From a virus, in IMG/VR virus record IMGVR_UViG_3300010367_000143, positions 1-22,594 of that record: a DNA stretch of 22,594 nucleotides; one strand, given 5' to 3'. Both the position numbers and the translations under genes were made by a program. Below, piece after piece: positions 1-6,964 of the stretch; the first letter of the stretch is position 1, and each line of letters begins with the position of its first letter. A model generated the notes under the pieces. That model had not been told where the DNA came from and made no database searches. It worked only from the letters and a program-made list of their open reading frames with translations.

Positions 1-2
1 GC

Positions 3-212
3 GGCTGCGCTGTAGCCGTCCCCACCGCCCTCGCCGTCGCCGCACTCGCCTTCAAGAGCTTCATGAAAAGCGCCAAGGAAGTAGTCGCCGCCGCACCGCC
101 CCAGATCAACCAGTACTACAGCGGCCACGTCGACCAGCGCACCACCCAGCTCCACAGCAGCACCCGCGGCGTCATCGCGGTCACCAAGAACACCCCCGAA
201 CTCCCCCGCTAA
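3..212 (+). CDS. C-terminal fragment of a membrane-anchored small protein (5' end outside window)
   Basis: An open frame enters from the left edge and stops at TAA 210-212; about 69 residues are visible. The first 15 or so residues (around AVPTALAVAALAF) look like the end of a transmembrane segment. They are followed by a short Lys/Ala stretch and a polar tail containing QINQYYSG and ending NTPELPR. Codons are strongly C-ending, as in the next gene. Small proteins of this build (membrane helix plus short cytoplasmic tail) are common beside transfer and spread genes in Streptomyces integrative elements and plasmids, but I cannot name the family. The start lies outside the window, so length and function stay open. 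Confidence 0.6.
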   Translation, partial: GCAVAVPTALAVAALAFKSFMKSAKEVVAAAPPQINQYYSGHVDQRTTQLHSSTRGVIAVTKNTPELPR

Positions 213-360
213 CCACCTGGGCCAACGGCGGCACCCCACCCTGGACATGACCCCCACACGGGGAAGGGGAAGCCACCTCAGACAAACAGCCGGATCTACG
301 GCAGCATCAGACCCACAGCCCGGGAACAAGGCAGTCCCCCCGCCCCAACACCCAGGCCCA

Positions 361-403
361 CGGCCCCACCACCCGACTTCCCCCGTCCGGGCAGGTGGGG
401 CCG
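361..403 (+). terminator. GC-rich hairpin upstream of the 433 gene (possible terminator or attenuator)
   Basis: CGGCCCCACC (361-370) is perfectly complementary to GGTGGGGCCG (394-403), and the loop contains a further CCCG/CGGG pairing (372-375 with 388-391). It lies in the 220-bp gap between the stop at 212 and the start at 433, just ahead of the ribosome binding site at about 418-423. There is no T-tract, which is common for Streptomyces terminators. It could end the upstream transcript or modulate entry into the next gene. I see nothing else convincing in 213-432. Confidence 0.4.
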
Positions 404-432
404 ACCCCTTCCCCCAGGAGGAACCCCCGCCC

Positions 433-1008
433 ATGAGCAGCACCTACCGCATCCTCTGCCTCTCCCACGACCCAGCCCTCGTCCTCGAAACCCCCGACTG
501 GAACCGCCCCACCCCAGCAGAGGAAGCCATCCGCGCAGGCATCACCGGACACGAACACTGCGACCTCATGATCGGCCGCTACAGCTACCCCCTCGTCGAA
601 CTCGGCTGCCCACGCTCCGCCGACCGCCCCGACAGCCTCCGCCCCAACGTGCTCCACTGCTACCACGGCAGCACCACCTGGACCACCAAGGAGTGGCTCC
701 TCCTCCTCACCGCCGCCCACCAATCCCCAGACCCGGCAATGCGGGACGCCATCAAAGCCGGAAGCCACCACTGCCTGCCATGGGAACGCCTACGACGCCT
801 CCGCGACGAACTCGGCATCACCCTCACCCCACCAGCCGACCCAGCCCAACTCACCAACCACGAACCCTGCTCCTGCGGACAAACCACACCCCTGATCACC
901 GCCGACAAGGCCGGACTCCACTGGCACGAAGCACCCCGGCAGCCGGGGACCGGTCCGGTCCAAGTTCGCGCGCGTGAGGTGCGCGGAGAGGGTGCAGATC
1001 ATGCCTGA
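433..1008 (+). CDS. Conserved actinomycete hypothetical protein, 191 aa
   Basis: I do not know the function. ATG 433 is chosen because AGGAGG lies about 10 bases upstream; the frame stays open further upstream, but that stretch is low-complexity Pro/His and has no binding site. The N-terminus begins MSSTYRILCLSHDPAL. The protein has scattered His and Cys, including HEPCSCGQ near residues 138-145, which could bind metal with nearby His residues, and an LLLL segment near residue 85. It reads like a soluble small protein typical of Streptomyces mobile-element cargo. The last 20 or so residues (after HWHEAPR) switch to a different codon style and run into the start of the next gene (ATG 1001, overlap 8 bp). 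The natural C-terminus may therefore have been replaced. Confidence 0.75.
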   Translation: MSSTYRILCLSHDPALVLETPDWNRPTPAEEAIRAGITGHEHCDLMIGRYSYPLVELGCPRSADRPDSLRPNVLHCYHGSTTWTTKEWLLLLTAAHQSPDPAMRDAIKAGSHHCLPWERLRRLRDELGITLTPPADPAQLTNHEPCSCGQTTPLITADKAGLHWHEAPRQPGTGPVQVRAREVRGEGADHA

Positions 1009-1577
1009 CCTGTACGGATGGACCGTGGAGCGGATTAAGGCGACTGAGCGGTCCGTGCGTGACCAGCAGAGCACCTTCTGGCGGATCTATCTGGGAGCGG
1101 ACAGCGCTGCTGAGGTTCTCTTCCGTCGGTGCGCAGCGGACCGGAAGCTCCTCGCCGTGCACAAGCCGCGCGGCGTCGACTGGAGCCCCGAAGGCCGTGA
1201 GTGGGGCGGGGACCCGTGGGTGTGCGAAGGCTGTGGCCAGGCGGGCATCTGCCAGGACTGTTACCGAGCATGCCAACGACTGCCCCGTCCTCCTGGCCGT
1301 CGCGGAAGGCTACGGGCTCACCGAGGAGATCCTCGCGGGCCTGGACCGGCCGGCGTGGGAGCCGAAGCCTTCCGGGCCGTCCGTGCTGGGGGAAGCCGCG
1401 GCGAAGGCGTGGGAGACGGCGCTGCGCGCAGCGCTTCGAGCCTCCACCGTTTCCCAGAGTGCCTTCGTGCTCAGCGATGAGGTAGAGCCGAGCCCGAAGG
1501 AGAAGGCGCTGCGGATCCTGGGGCCCGAACTGCGCACGATCCCGCTGTATCGGCCGCCCGAGGACCCCGCCCCGTAA
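1001..1577 (+). pseudogene. DUF6221-like Cys-containing gene broken by a frameshift near 1257
   Basis: ATG 1001 follows GGAGAGGG at good distance and overlaps the previous stop. The first frame encodes a helical N-terminus, FRRCAADRKLLAVHKP, then WVCEGCGQAGICQD up to about 1258. That frame then becomes Arg/Pro-rich nonsense. In the frame beginning 1257, TVTEHANDCPVLLAVAEGYG follows directly and runs to TAA at 1575-1577. Small actinophage/Streptomyces proteins of DUF6221 type have the order RRCAADR, H-P, C-x2-C-G, NDCP-L, LAEGYG, so both halves belong to one ancestral gene. A single missing base (or two extra) near 1256-1260 explains the break. No slippery heptamer is evident. The C-terminus after the AEGYG motif is longer than I expect. 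A sequencing error would also explain it. Confidence 0.7.
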
Positions 1578-1629
1578 GTTACCGGCTGGTTCGGGTGCGA
1601 CCTGCGGAAATGTGAACCCCACGCCCCGC

Positions 1630-1830
1630 TCAGTCCATGAACGAACCGTCCCGGCGCACCTGATGCCGCGACAACACGTGCTTGCACTGCGGGCAATGCC
1701 GGATCATCCCCCGCTTCACGAACAAGCTGATCCCGCACGTCATCAAATGCCCGAACCCCGCCGCCAGACTCTGGCCGGCCCGGCTCAGCCCCGGCATCGT
1801 GCACGTACGACAGTCACGGCAACCAGCCAT
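1630..1830 (-). CDS. 66-aa zinc-ribbon-like small protein
   Basis: ATG at 1828-1830 is preceded on this strand by GAGGGGG with about 5 bases of spacing. The 66-residue product starts MAGCRDCRTCT and ends HQVRRDGSFMD. It has two Cys pairs: C-x2-C-x2-C at residues 4-10 and C-x2-C at 46-49 (HCPQCKH). A moderately hydrophobic middle (GHLMTCGISLFVKRGM) lies between them. This matches a widespread short family of Streptomyces proteins whose C-terminal part reads HCPxCxH...RADGSF. I know no established function. It is transcribed away from the 50-aa gene at 1965 and convergent with the broken gene ending 1577. Confidence 0.8.
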   Translation of the reverse strand: MAGCRDCRTCTMPGLSRAGQSLAAGFGHLMTCGISLFVKRGMIRHCPQCKHVLSRHQVRRDGSFMD

Positions 1831-1964
1831 TACATCCCCCTCGAGATCAAGAGCCACAGAGTACGCACGAGCTGCCTGGCCGTCACCGGCCCGTACAGGC
1901 CCGGGACTTGATCGGAACAGTCTCGTTGCAGATGGGCACACTGGGGGAGAGGGGAGGTGATCCC
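1831..1964. promoter_or_regulatory. Divergent intergenic region between the 66-aa and 50-aa genes
   Basis: Both flanking genes start outward from this 134-bp gap, so it should hold two promoters. On the minus strand GTGACG and TACTCT are separated by about 17 bases upstream of the 66-aa gene, a weak match to the actinomycete -35/-10 pattern. An imperfect palindrome GGCC-C-GTAC-A-GGCC sits at 1888-1901 and could be an operator. None of these is strong; the placement is the main argument. Confidence 0.35.
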
Positions 1965-2117
1965 ATGCCCGGCAGGCAACGCCGCTTCGCGTCGAGGGCC
2001 CAGTGGAGGGCCATGTTCGCGCAGAGGAAGCCGTTCGCCAGAAGGTGGGCGCATCGAAACCAGCGAAGCGCCCCGTACCGGTCGCTACCGCGTCGTAAGG
2101 GCGTCCGACGCCGCTGA
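1965..2117 (+). CDS. 50-aa Arg-rich basic protein
   Basis: ATG 1965 follows an exceptionally strong binding site: GGAGGTGATCC at 1953-1963 is complementary to the 16S rRNA 3' end over 11 bases, with the GGAGG core 7 bases from the start. The product begins MPGRQRRFASRAQWRAMFAQ, ends RRKGVRRR, and is very basic. Small proteins with the FASRAQWR...RRWAH pattern recur in Streptomyces elements and actinophages. Their role is not established; nucleic-acid binding is an inference from charge only. The last 33 bp overlap the convergent 76-aa gene on the other strand. The frame also opens at ATG 1908, but the binding site supports 1965. Confidence 0.75.
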   Translation: MPGRQRRFASRAQWRAMFAQRKPFARRWAHRNQRSAPYRSLPRRKGVRRR

Positions 2118-2315
2118 ACCGCGCGAGCCCCCGCCCACCCAACTCTCCCCGTCCTCGTCCCAGCGCAGCCGGTCACTCGGATCCCCGTACTCGGGATCGC
2201 TCTCCTGGCAGACCTCGCAGAGGGCGCTGTGCTGCTCCTCCGGATCGTGCCCGGGCGGCAGGTCGCAAAAGGACCTCCCGTGCGTGTGCCGCAGCGTGGC
2301 CCCGCAGACGCTCAC
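2085..2315 (-). CDS. 76-aa Cys/His small protein, last gene of the packaging operon
   Basis: GTG at 2313-2315 overlaps the stop of the 67-aa gene in a GTGA arrangement, indicating translational coupling and fixing the start. The product starts MSVCGATLRHTH and contains CDLPPGHD near residues 18-25, an His near 30, then CEVC at about 34-37. The Cys and His spacing suggests one small zinc site, a layout common in Streptomyces proteins that carry a C-x-LPxGH...H motif. The acidic, Gly/Ser-rich tail looks disordered. Function unknown. Its 3' end overlaps the convergent 50-aa gene. Confidence 0.7.
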   Translation of the reverse strand: MSVCGATLRHTHGRSFCDLPPGHDPEEQHSALCEVCQESDPEYGDPSDRLRWDEDGESWVGGGSRGSAASDALTTR

Positions 2316-2515
2316 GCCTCGTCCCACCACTCCAGGCCCGGGACGAGCCGGATCCCGTCGAACTCCTCGGCAGGCTTGAAGAACCCGCAGCCCGGAACCT
2401 CGCACTTCCAGCCCAGCCGCCTCGGATCCTTCACCAGCAGATGCTGATGCCGCTCCGCCCACTCGCCGAGCAGCGGGCCGAACGCGTACACCATGCTGTC
2501 CAGGCTGTGGTTCAC
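2312..2515 (-). CDS. 67-aa small protein with CEVPGC motif
   Basis: GTG at 2513-2515 overlaps the portal stop codon as GTGA, so it is probably coupled to portal translation. The 67-residue product begins MNHSLDSMVYAFGPLLGEW and ends PGLEWWDEA. A C-x4-C pair sits in KCEVPGCGFFKPAEEFDG, near residues 38-43. I see no second Cys pair, so a complete zinc ribbon is not supported unless it dimerises. No known function. Its position directly behind the portal suggests a phage-head or packaging accessory role, but that is inference. Confidence 0.7.
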   Translation of the reverse strand: MNHSLDSMVYAFGPLLGEWAERHQHLLVKDPRRLGWKCEVPGCGFFKPAEEFDGIRLVPGLEWWDEA

Positions 2516-4224
2516 GCCGCCTTCGCCTGCCCCTGATTATCGTCGGCCTGGTCGCCGGGCTCCTGCCCGTCCCCAGCATCCTCCAGGGCGCCGTCCCCGC
2601 CGTCCGCTGCCGGATCGTTCTGCGGGTCCTGCCCGCCACCGGTGTTGAACGGGTCGCCGGCCGGGATCGGATTCGCCACCTGCTTGTCGTCCCGGATCCG
2701 GGCGACCTCCTTCAGGACCTCTTCCTCATCCCACTCCGGCCGCAGCGTCTTCACCTTCATATAGGTGGAGATCGCGCCCGCCGTCTCCAGGAACGACAGC
2801 GTCCGCCCGACGGCCTCCGGGTCCGGCTGTACGGCCTGCGGCCACGTCGCGGTCAGCTCCGCCGCCGGGTCCACGCCCTTCGCCCTGCAGTGCACGACGT
2901 CCACCATCATCGTCGCCGTCACCAGATCCAGCAGCGCCGGCCGCTGATACAGGATCTTCGTCCCCCGGGTCGTCAGGGACTCTTCCTTACGCGCCACGAC
3001 CTCCGTCGCCGTCGCCGCCACGGTGCCCTCGTCCCCAAACGACTGCGCCGAATACCCGGCAGACGACAGGATCTGCTTCCGCAGCGCGTTGCACGTCCGC
3101 TCATGCTCATCCACGCGGATCGCGAACTGGTTCATGGCCAGCGCGGCCGCGCCCGATCCGTCGTCCAGCATGTTCAGCTGCACGAAGACTTCACGGTCCA
3201 GGTCGAACATGCCACCCGTGCCCGGCCCGTCGGTCTCCAGCATCGACTGCGGCAGCATGATCCGCGCCTTACCCAACCGCAGATCCCGCATCCAACTCGT
3301 CCAGGCCTCGTCGAGCGCCCCCAGCAGCGGCTCAATCCCCGCGAAGTCGGAGCGCCCGAACGGGACCGCCTCCGGGATGTGCCCCCACCCACGGTTGGGG
3401 CGGATGTTCGGCAGGTAGGCGACCAGCAGCCGGTCAACCTGTGTATCCACCATCCCCTTGTCGTTCACCCGGCCGGCCAGCCCCTCCGTCTCCGGATGGT
3501 CCGCCAACGCCATCGACATACCCAGGACGTCCGCATCGCCCTTGTACAGCCCGTACTCGATCGACCCGGGCTCATGCCGCTCCAGCAGCCGCCACACCTC
3601 CGACCCTCCGGTCGGAGAGTCCAGTTGCCGCCACACGGTCGCCGCCGCGAGGATCCCCCACTTCCACTCCGGGATCACCGCGTCCGGGCCGAGGATGTCC
3701 CACCACGGCCGCGGCCGCAGGCTGACATCCCACACCACCCGCACGTACACCCCCGACAGGGCGGACGCCTGCTCCGTGCCCTCCCGCATCGTCGCGTGCC
3801 CGCGGTCGTCCAGGTACCGCTTGATCTGCTCCGTCGTCGACTTCGCCAGCCCCGCATCCGTAGTGGAGTCGGAGTCGACGGTGACCGTGGGAATGTCCGT
3901 CCACAGCAGGTTCGCCGACAGCTCCGCCACGTCCGCGGCGATCGGCACGTGCAGCTTCGCCTGCGGCTGACCCGGCGTCACCGGCTCCCCCCAGAACATC
4001 CGCGCCAACCCGCCGACGATGCCGCCCCGGTACTGGCTGGGCTTGTTCAGGTCGAAGAACTCCCGCGCCCGCGGATTGGCCGCGTACGAGCCCGGCCCGC
4101 CGTACACCTGCGCCAGATGCGCGGTGTCCCCGCCGTACCAGGCCCGCCACACGTCCATGTCGGCGAACGGCTCAGCGAACTGGATCGGGGGCCAGGGGGT
4201 CTTCCCGGACGTCGGCAGCGGCAT
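2512..4224 (-). CDS. Phage portal protein (SPP1 gp6-like), 570 aa
   Basis: The portal forms the dodecameric ring at one capsid vertex through which DNA is packed and ejected. ATG 4222-4224 is chosen because AAGGAG lies about 7 bases upstream; an upstream in-frame start would overlap the large terminase end. The N-terminus contains MDVWRAWYGGD and RGGIVGGLARMFWGEP, followed by LHVPIAADVAELSANLLW and a central region with PEWKWGILAAATVW. The latter part carries helical SAGYSAQSFGDEG and ATEVVARKEESLTTRGTK. This arrangement is typical of actinophage portals, and the length is normal. The C-terminus, from about residue 515, is Asp/Gly/Gln-rich and probably disordered. It follows the large terminase by 25 bp on the same strand and is coupled to the 67-aa gene downstream. 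Confidence 0.95.
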   Translation of the reverse strand: MPLPTSGKTPWPPIQFAEPFADMDVWRAWYGGDTAHLAQVYGGPGSYAANPRAREFFDLNKPSQYRGGIVGGLARMFWGEPVTPGQPQAKLHVPIAADVAELSANLLWTDIPTVTVDSDSTTDAGLAKSTTEQIKRYLDDRGHATMREGTEQASALSGVYVRVVWDVSLRPRPWWDILGPDAVIPEWKWGILAAATVWRQLDSPTGGSEVWRLLERHEPGSIEYGLYKGDADVLGMSMALADHPETEGLAGRVNDKGMVDTQVDRLLVAYLPNIRPNRGWGHIPEAVPFGRSDFAGIEPLLGALDEAWTSWMRDLRLGKARIMLPQSMLETDGPGTGGMFDLDREVFVQLNMLDDGSGAAALAMNQFAIRVDEHERTCNALRKQILSSAGYSAQSFGDEGTVAATATEVVARKEESLTTRGTKILYQRPALLDLVTATMMVDVVHCRAKGVDPAAELTATWPQAVQPDPEAVGRTLSFLETAGAISTYMKVKTLRPEWDEEEVLKEVARIRDDKQVANPIPAGDPFNTGGGQDPQNDPAADGGDGALEDAGDGQEPGDQADDNQGQAKAA

Positions 4225-4249
4225 GACAGTCTCCTTCGAGGGGGTTGGG

Positions 4250-5509
4250 TTAGGCGGCGAGGGCGAGATGCCGCTGCCACAAAGCACGAGTGGTGAAGAT
4301 CCCGTAGCGGAGCGCGTCCACCCCGTGGTCGGCCACCTTCAACGGCTGCTCGACACCGCGCAGGGCAGCCTGGTCATCCCAGCTGTAGCCGCCGATCTCC
4401 TGGATCAGCGCTTCACAGGAGGCGTGGACGAGGAGCTTGTTCGAGGCGAGGACGCTCGAGACGGTGCGGATCCCGTCCATCACGTCGTTCTTCGCCGGCG
4501 TCGGGGTGAGCTTGTCCCGCTTCAACTGGGCCGTGAACGAGGCGGCGGAGGGGTCGACGGTGATGAACTGCGGGCGTACCGCGCCGATGTCGGGAACGTC
4601 GTTGAGCCAGCCCCGCAGGCGTTCGGAGTACTCCGTGTCGGTGAGCTGCTTGCGGGTTTGCCGCGCCTCGTACCGCCACTCCGCCGCCGCGTACAGGCGC
4701 CGGTCCCGGCCCAAGCCGAGCAGCACGGCATGGAACGGGTTGCTCGTGCCGTAGTCGACACCGAGCGAGATCCACCGGTGGATGCCCTCACGCGGCAGCG
4801 CGGTGACGATGTGCCGCTCCCGGTCCCACGAGTCGTAGATCGCGCCCTCCGCCGCCACCCACTCGCCCAAAATGAACCGGCGGAAGAACAGCCCTTCGTG
4901 GGAGGCCTTCATGTCGGCGACGTACTCGGGGTCCAGGAACGGGTTGTCGTCGATGGTGAAGCTGAACCGCGCGACCGGCTTCCGGCCTGCCTGGGACAGC
5001 CAGTCCCGCATGAACCAGTGCGCAGGGTTGTCGGGGTTGGTCGTGCAGTACAGCTGAGCGCCCCGCACACTCATACGGCCATAGAGCTGCTCGAAGAAGA
5101 CCTGAGGAACGAGCGTCACCTCGTCGACGTACGCTCCGCACACCGTCATACCGCGGATCTTCGGTTCGCTTTTGGCGTCGTTCGCGCCGATCACATGCAC
5201 CGTGCGGCCCAGGATCACCGCGGTCGGAGCGCCCGGCGTGTAGTGCACGTGCCGGGCGATCTCCCCGAACAGGGCCACGTCCTGCATCGGCAGGAACAGG
5301 TTGCGGTGGATCGTCTGCGCCGTCTTCCCGACCATCACCAGCTCGCCCGTGGTCGGCGCACCCGCAATGAAGATCAGCCACTTCAGCAGAGAAGCGATCG
5401 TCTTACCCGACCGGATCGCGCCCTCCCAGCAGCAGATCTTCGCCGTCGACTCCGCGACAGACCGGATCTGCTTCCGGGACAGAGGCATCGACTCCAGCGT
5501 CGTCGTCAC
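4250..5509 (-). CDS. terL: Large terminase subunit (ATPase/nuclease), 419 aa
   Basis: This is the motor that translocates phage DNA into the procapsid through the portal and cuts it. Walker A is GAIRSGKT (residues 30-37), Walker B is AYVDE (126-130), and the coupling segment is TTNP (156-159). The C-terminal RNase H-like nuclease has Asp in GVDYG (252), VDPSA (319) and DHGVDALRY (394, 398). All expected catalytic elements are present and the length is usual. The start used here is GTG 5507-5509, four bases after the upstream stop. ATG 5486-5488 (MPLSRKQ) has a GGAG about 5 bases ahead and is a good alternative that removes seven residues. Confidence 0.96.
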   Translation of the reverse strand: MTTTLESMPLSRKQIRSVAESTAKICCWEGAIRSGKTIASLLKWLIFIAGAPTTGELVMVGKTAQTIHRNLFLPMQDVALFGEIARHVHYTPGAPTAVILGRTVHVIGANDAKSEPKIRGMTVCGAYVDEVTLVPQVFFEQLYGRMSVRGAQLYCTTNPDNPAHWFMRDWLSQAGRKPVARFSFTIDDNPFLDPEYVADMKASHEGLFFRRFILGEWVAAEGAIYDSWDRERHIVTALPREGIHRWISLGVDYGTSNPFHAVLLGLGRDRRLYAAAEWRYEARQTRKQLTDTEYSERLRGWLNDVPDIGAVRPQFITVDPSAASFTAQLKRDKLTPTPAKNDVMDGIRTVSSVLASNKLLVHASCEALIQEIGGYSWDDQAALRGVEQPLKVADHGVDALRYGIFTTRALWQRHLALAA

Positions 5510-5513
5510 CGGG

Positions 5514-6056
5514 CTACGACCCGCCGTCCAGGCCCTGCTCGGCGTCGGCAGCCTGCTGCTCGTCCTCCTGGCGCGTGTACGCCACCAGCGCCTCGCCCAG
5601 CGACCCCAGCATCGACTTCGCCGAGTCCAGGTTCGACGACTCCTCCGCCGGCACCAGCTTCAGCGACCGGTCGATCGCCATGCCCGCGGTACCCATGAGG
5701 GCGCGCTTCTCCGCTGGCGGCGCCTCGTCGAAGGTGTGGTCGTTGTACTCGTTCTGGGCGCCCCCGAAGCTGTAGACCGTGGTCGGCTCCCACATCTGTG
5801 CGCGCAGCTTCTCCGCGTCGCCCAGGAGGTCTTCGGCGAGCAGGGAGCGCCGCTCCGCCAGGTCCGCCAGGCGGGCCTCGGTCGCGGCCTGGATCTTCGA
5901 CCGGTCGAAGGTGAGGCCCAGGTGCTCGGCGGTGCGGGACACCATGACCGGGGGGACGCCCATCTCGCGGGCGATCCGGTTGCGGCCGTAGTTCTGTGCG
6001 TGCAAGTCCCGGAGTTCGTCGAAGCGGTCCGGGTCGATGGTTCCTCCGGGCATCAT
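5514..6056 (-). CDS. Small-terminase-like helix-turn-helix protein, 180 aa
   Basis: A small terminase recognises the packaging site and loads the large subunit. ATG 6054-6056 overlaps the preceding stop as ATGA and has GAAGGA upstream. Residues 20-48 or so (LHAQNYGRNRIAREMGVPPV and the following helix) read as a helix-turn-helix. Next come a long charged helical segment (about 55-85), then WEPTTVYSFGGAQNEYNDH and MGTAGMAIDRSLKL. These features match actinophage proteins that sit directly before the large terminase. Assignment rests on the HTH and position; no catalytic residues exist to check. The stop lies four bases before the terL start, so the two are probably co-translated. Confidence 0.75.
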   Translation of the reverse strand: MMPGGTIDPDRFDELRDLHAQNYGRNRIAREMGVPPVMVSRTAEHLGLTFDRSKIQAATEARLADLAERRSLLAEDLLGDAEKLRAQMWEPTTVYSFGGAQNEYNDHTFDEAPPAEKRALMGTAGMAIDRSLKLVPAEESSNLDSAKSMLGSLGEALVAYTRQEDEQQAADAEQGLDGGS

Positions 6057-6964
6057 GCGGTCCTTCGGGCTTGGGCGGGGACAGAGGCGCGGTGGGCGGC
6101 GCGGGCGCGCTGCTGCAGCAGGACGGGCAGCGGTGTGCCGGTGGTGTTGGTGGTCCAGCGGGGATGCCACGGGATCACGACGCACCTACAGTGCGGATGC
6201 CTGGGAGGCCCGGGGATTGCGGTGAGGAAGACGGTCCGCTCGGGGGCCAGAGAGAGTCCGCCGGGGAAGCGGCCGCCGATCCGGATGGAGCGGCCCGCGT
6301 ACGCGGCGCAGGCGGGGCAGGCGCCCGGTTCGGCCACCCACAGCATCCGCACCCCCGGCCCGAGGTAGCGGGCCACGACCAGGGCGGCGTTCGCGGCCGC
6401 GGAGGTGATGGCGACAGCCACGCCGGCGGTGATGCGGGTGACCGCGCGCCGCGCCCTGGAGAACACGGACTTCACGCCGGACAGCCCATACGCCGTCAAC
6501 GCCGCCGTGGTGAGCAGGGCCAGGGCGTGGGAGTGCTCCTCCTGCACCGCCGCCGGAATCCCCCCGGCGGCACGGTCCGCGGCCACCCCGGTCTCGGGCG
6601 GGATGTCGGGTGGGGGAACACCGCGCAGGATTGCGGTGATCCTGGAGGCATGTTGGATGCCGAGTGCTGCAGCGCTGTAGGCGGCGCGCTGTGCCTCCGC
6701 CATGGCGTACGCGCCCTGGCCGTGGAAGGCGCCGGCGAGGGCTTTGCGGATGTGCTCGATGAGCGCCGCCAACTCCGCCCGGGCGGGGATGTGCTGGCTG
6801 GTTGTGGTGGCGAGGAGCCAGCGGTTGGTGGCGTCCGCCTGCGCGTCGGCGAGGGCCTGGGCGAGGGGGCGGGCTGCGGTGGCGGCGTGGCGGTGCTCGA
6901 GGGCCCTGAGTTGGGCGGGCTGGCGCTGCGCCAGGTCGGCGATGTTCTTGGTGGACTCGACCAC
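6053..6964 (-). CDS. MuF-like minor head protein, about 303 aa
   Basis: MuF-like proteins are minor capsid components, often attached to the portal and carried into the head. The C-terminal half shows the typical pattern: WVAEPGACPACAAYAGR (CPAC at about 216-219), a following glycine loop, then PPRHPHCRC (about 256-261). The N-terminal half is helical and Ala-rich. Starts are ambiguous. GTG 6962-6964 has GAGGGG just upstream but close; TTG 6977-6979 extends it by five residues. It is the first gene of the minus-strand block and its stop overlaps the small-terminase start (ATGA). Lying before the terminase rather than after the portal is unusual for this family. Confidence 0.82.
   Translation of the reverse strand: MVESTKNIADLAQRQPAQLRALEHRHAATAARPLAQALADAQADATNRWLLATTTSQHIPARAELAALIEHIRKALAGAFHGQGAYAMAEAQRAAYSAAALGIQHASRITAILRGVPPPDIPPETGVAADRAAGGIPAAVQEEHSHALALLTTAALTAYGLSGVKSVFSRARRAVTRITAGVAVAITSAAANAALVVARYLGPGVRMLWVAEPGACPACAAYAGRSIRIGGRFPGGLSLAPERTVFLTAIPGPPRHPHCRCVVIPWHPRWTTNTTGTPLPVLLQQRARAAHRASVPAQARRTA

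Noticed and set aside
247-432. N-terminal extension of the 433 gene
   Set aside because: It is Pro/His-rich, has no binding site at ATG 247, and contains a hairpin and the AGGAGG that serves ATG 433.
1256-1262. Programmed frameshift in the DUF6221-like gene
   Set aside because: No slippery heptamer or downstream structure is apparent; a simple indel or read error explains it better.
896-1276. Minus-strand small gene opposite the broken DUF6221-like gene
   Set aside because: The translation shows no conserved pattern and no ribosome binding site, whereas both plus-strand frames match one known motif series.
1965-2315. Toxin-antitoxin pair made of the 50-aa and 76-aa genes
   Set aside because: They are convergent on opposite strands, not co-operonic, and neither shows a known toxin or antitoxin fold.
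2890-4296. Long plus-strand frame opposite the portal gene
   Set aside because: Arg/Pro/His-rich low-complexity translation with no start signal; the minus strand has a full portal protein.
4019-5698. Long plus-strand frame opposite the large terminase
   Set aside because: No recognisable domain; it spans the end of one minus-strand gene and all of another, as expected for a shadow.
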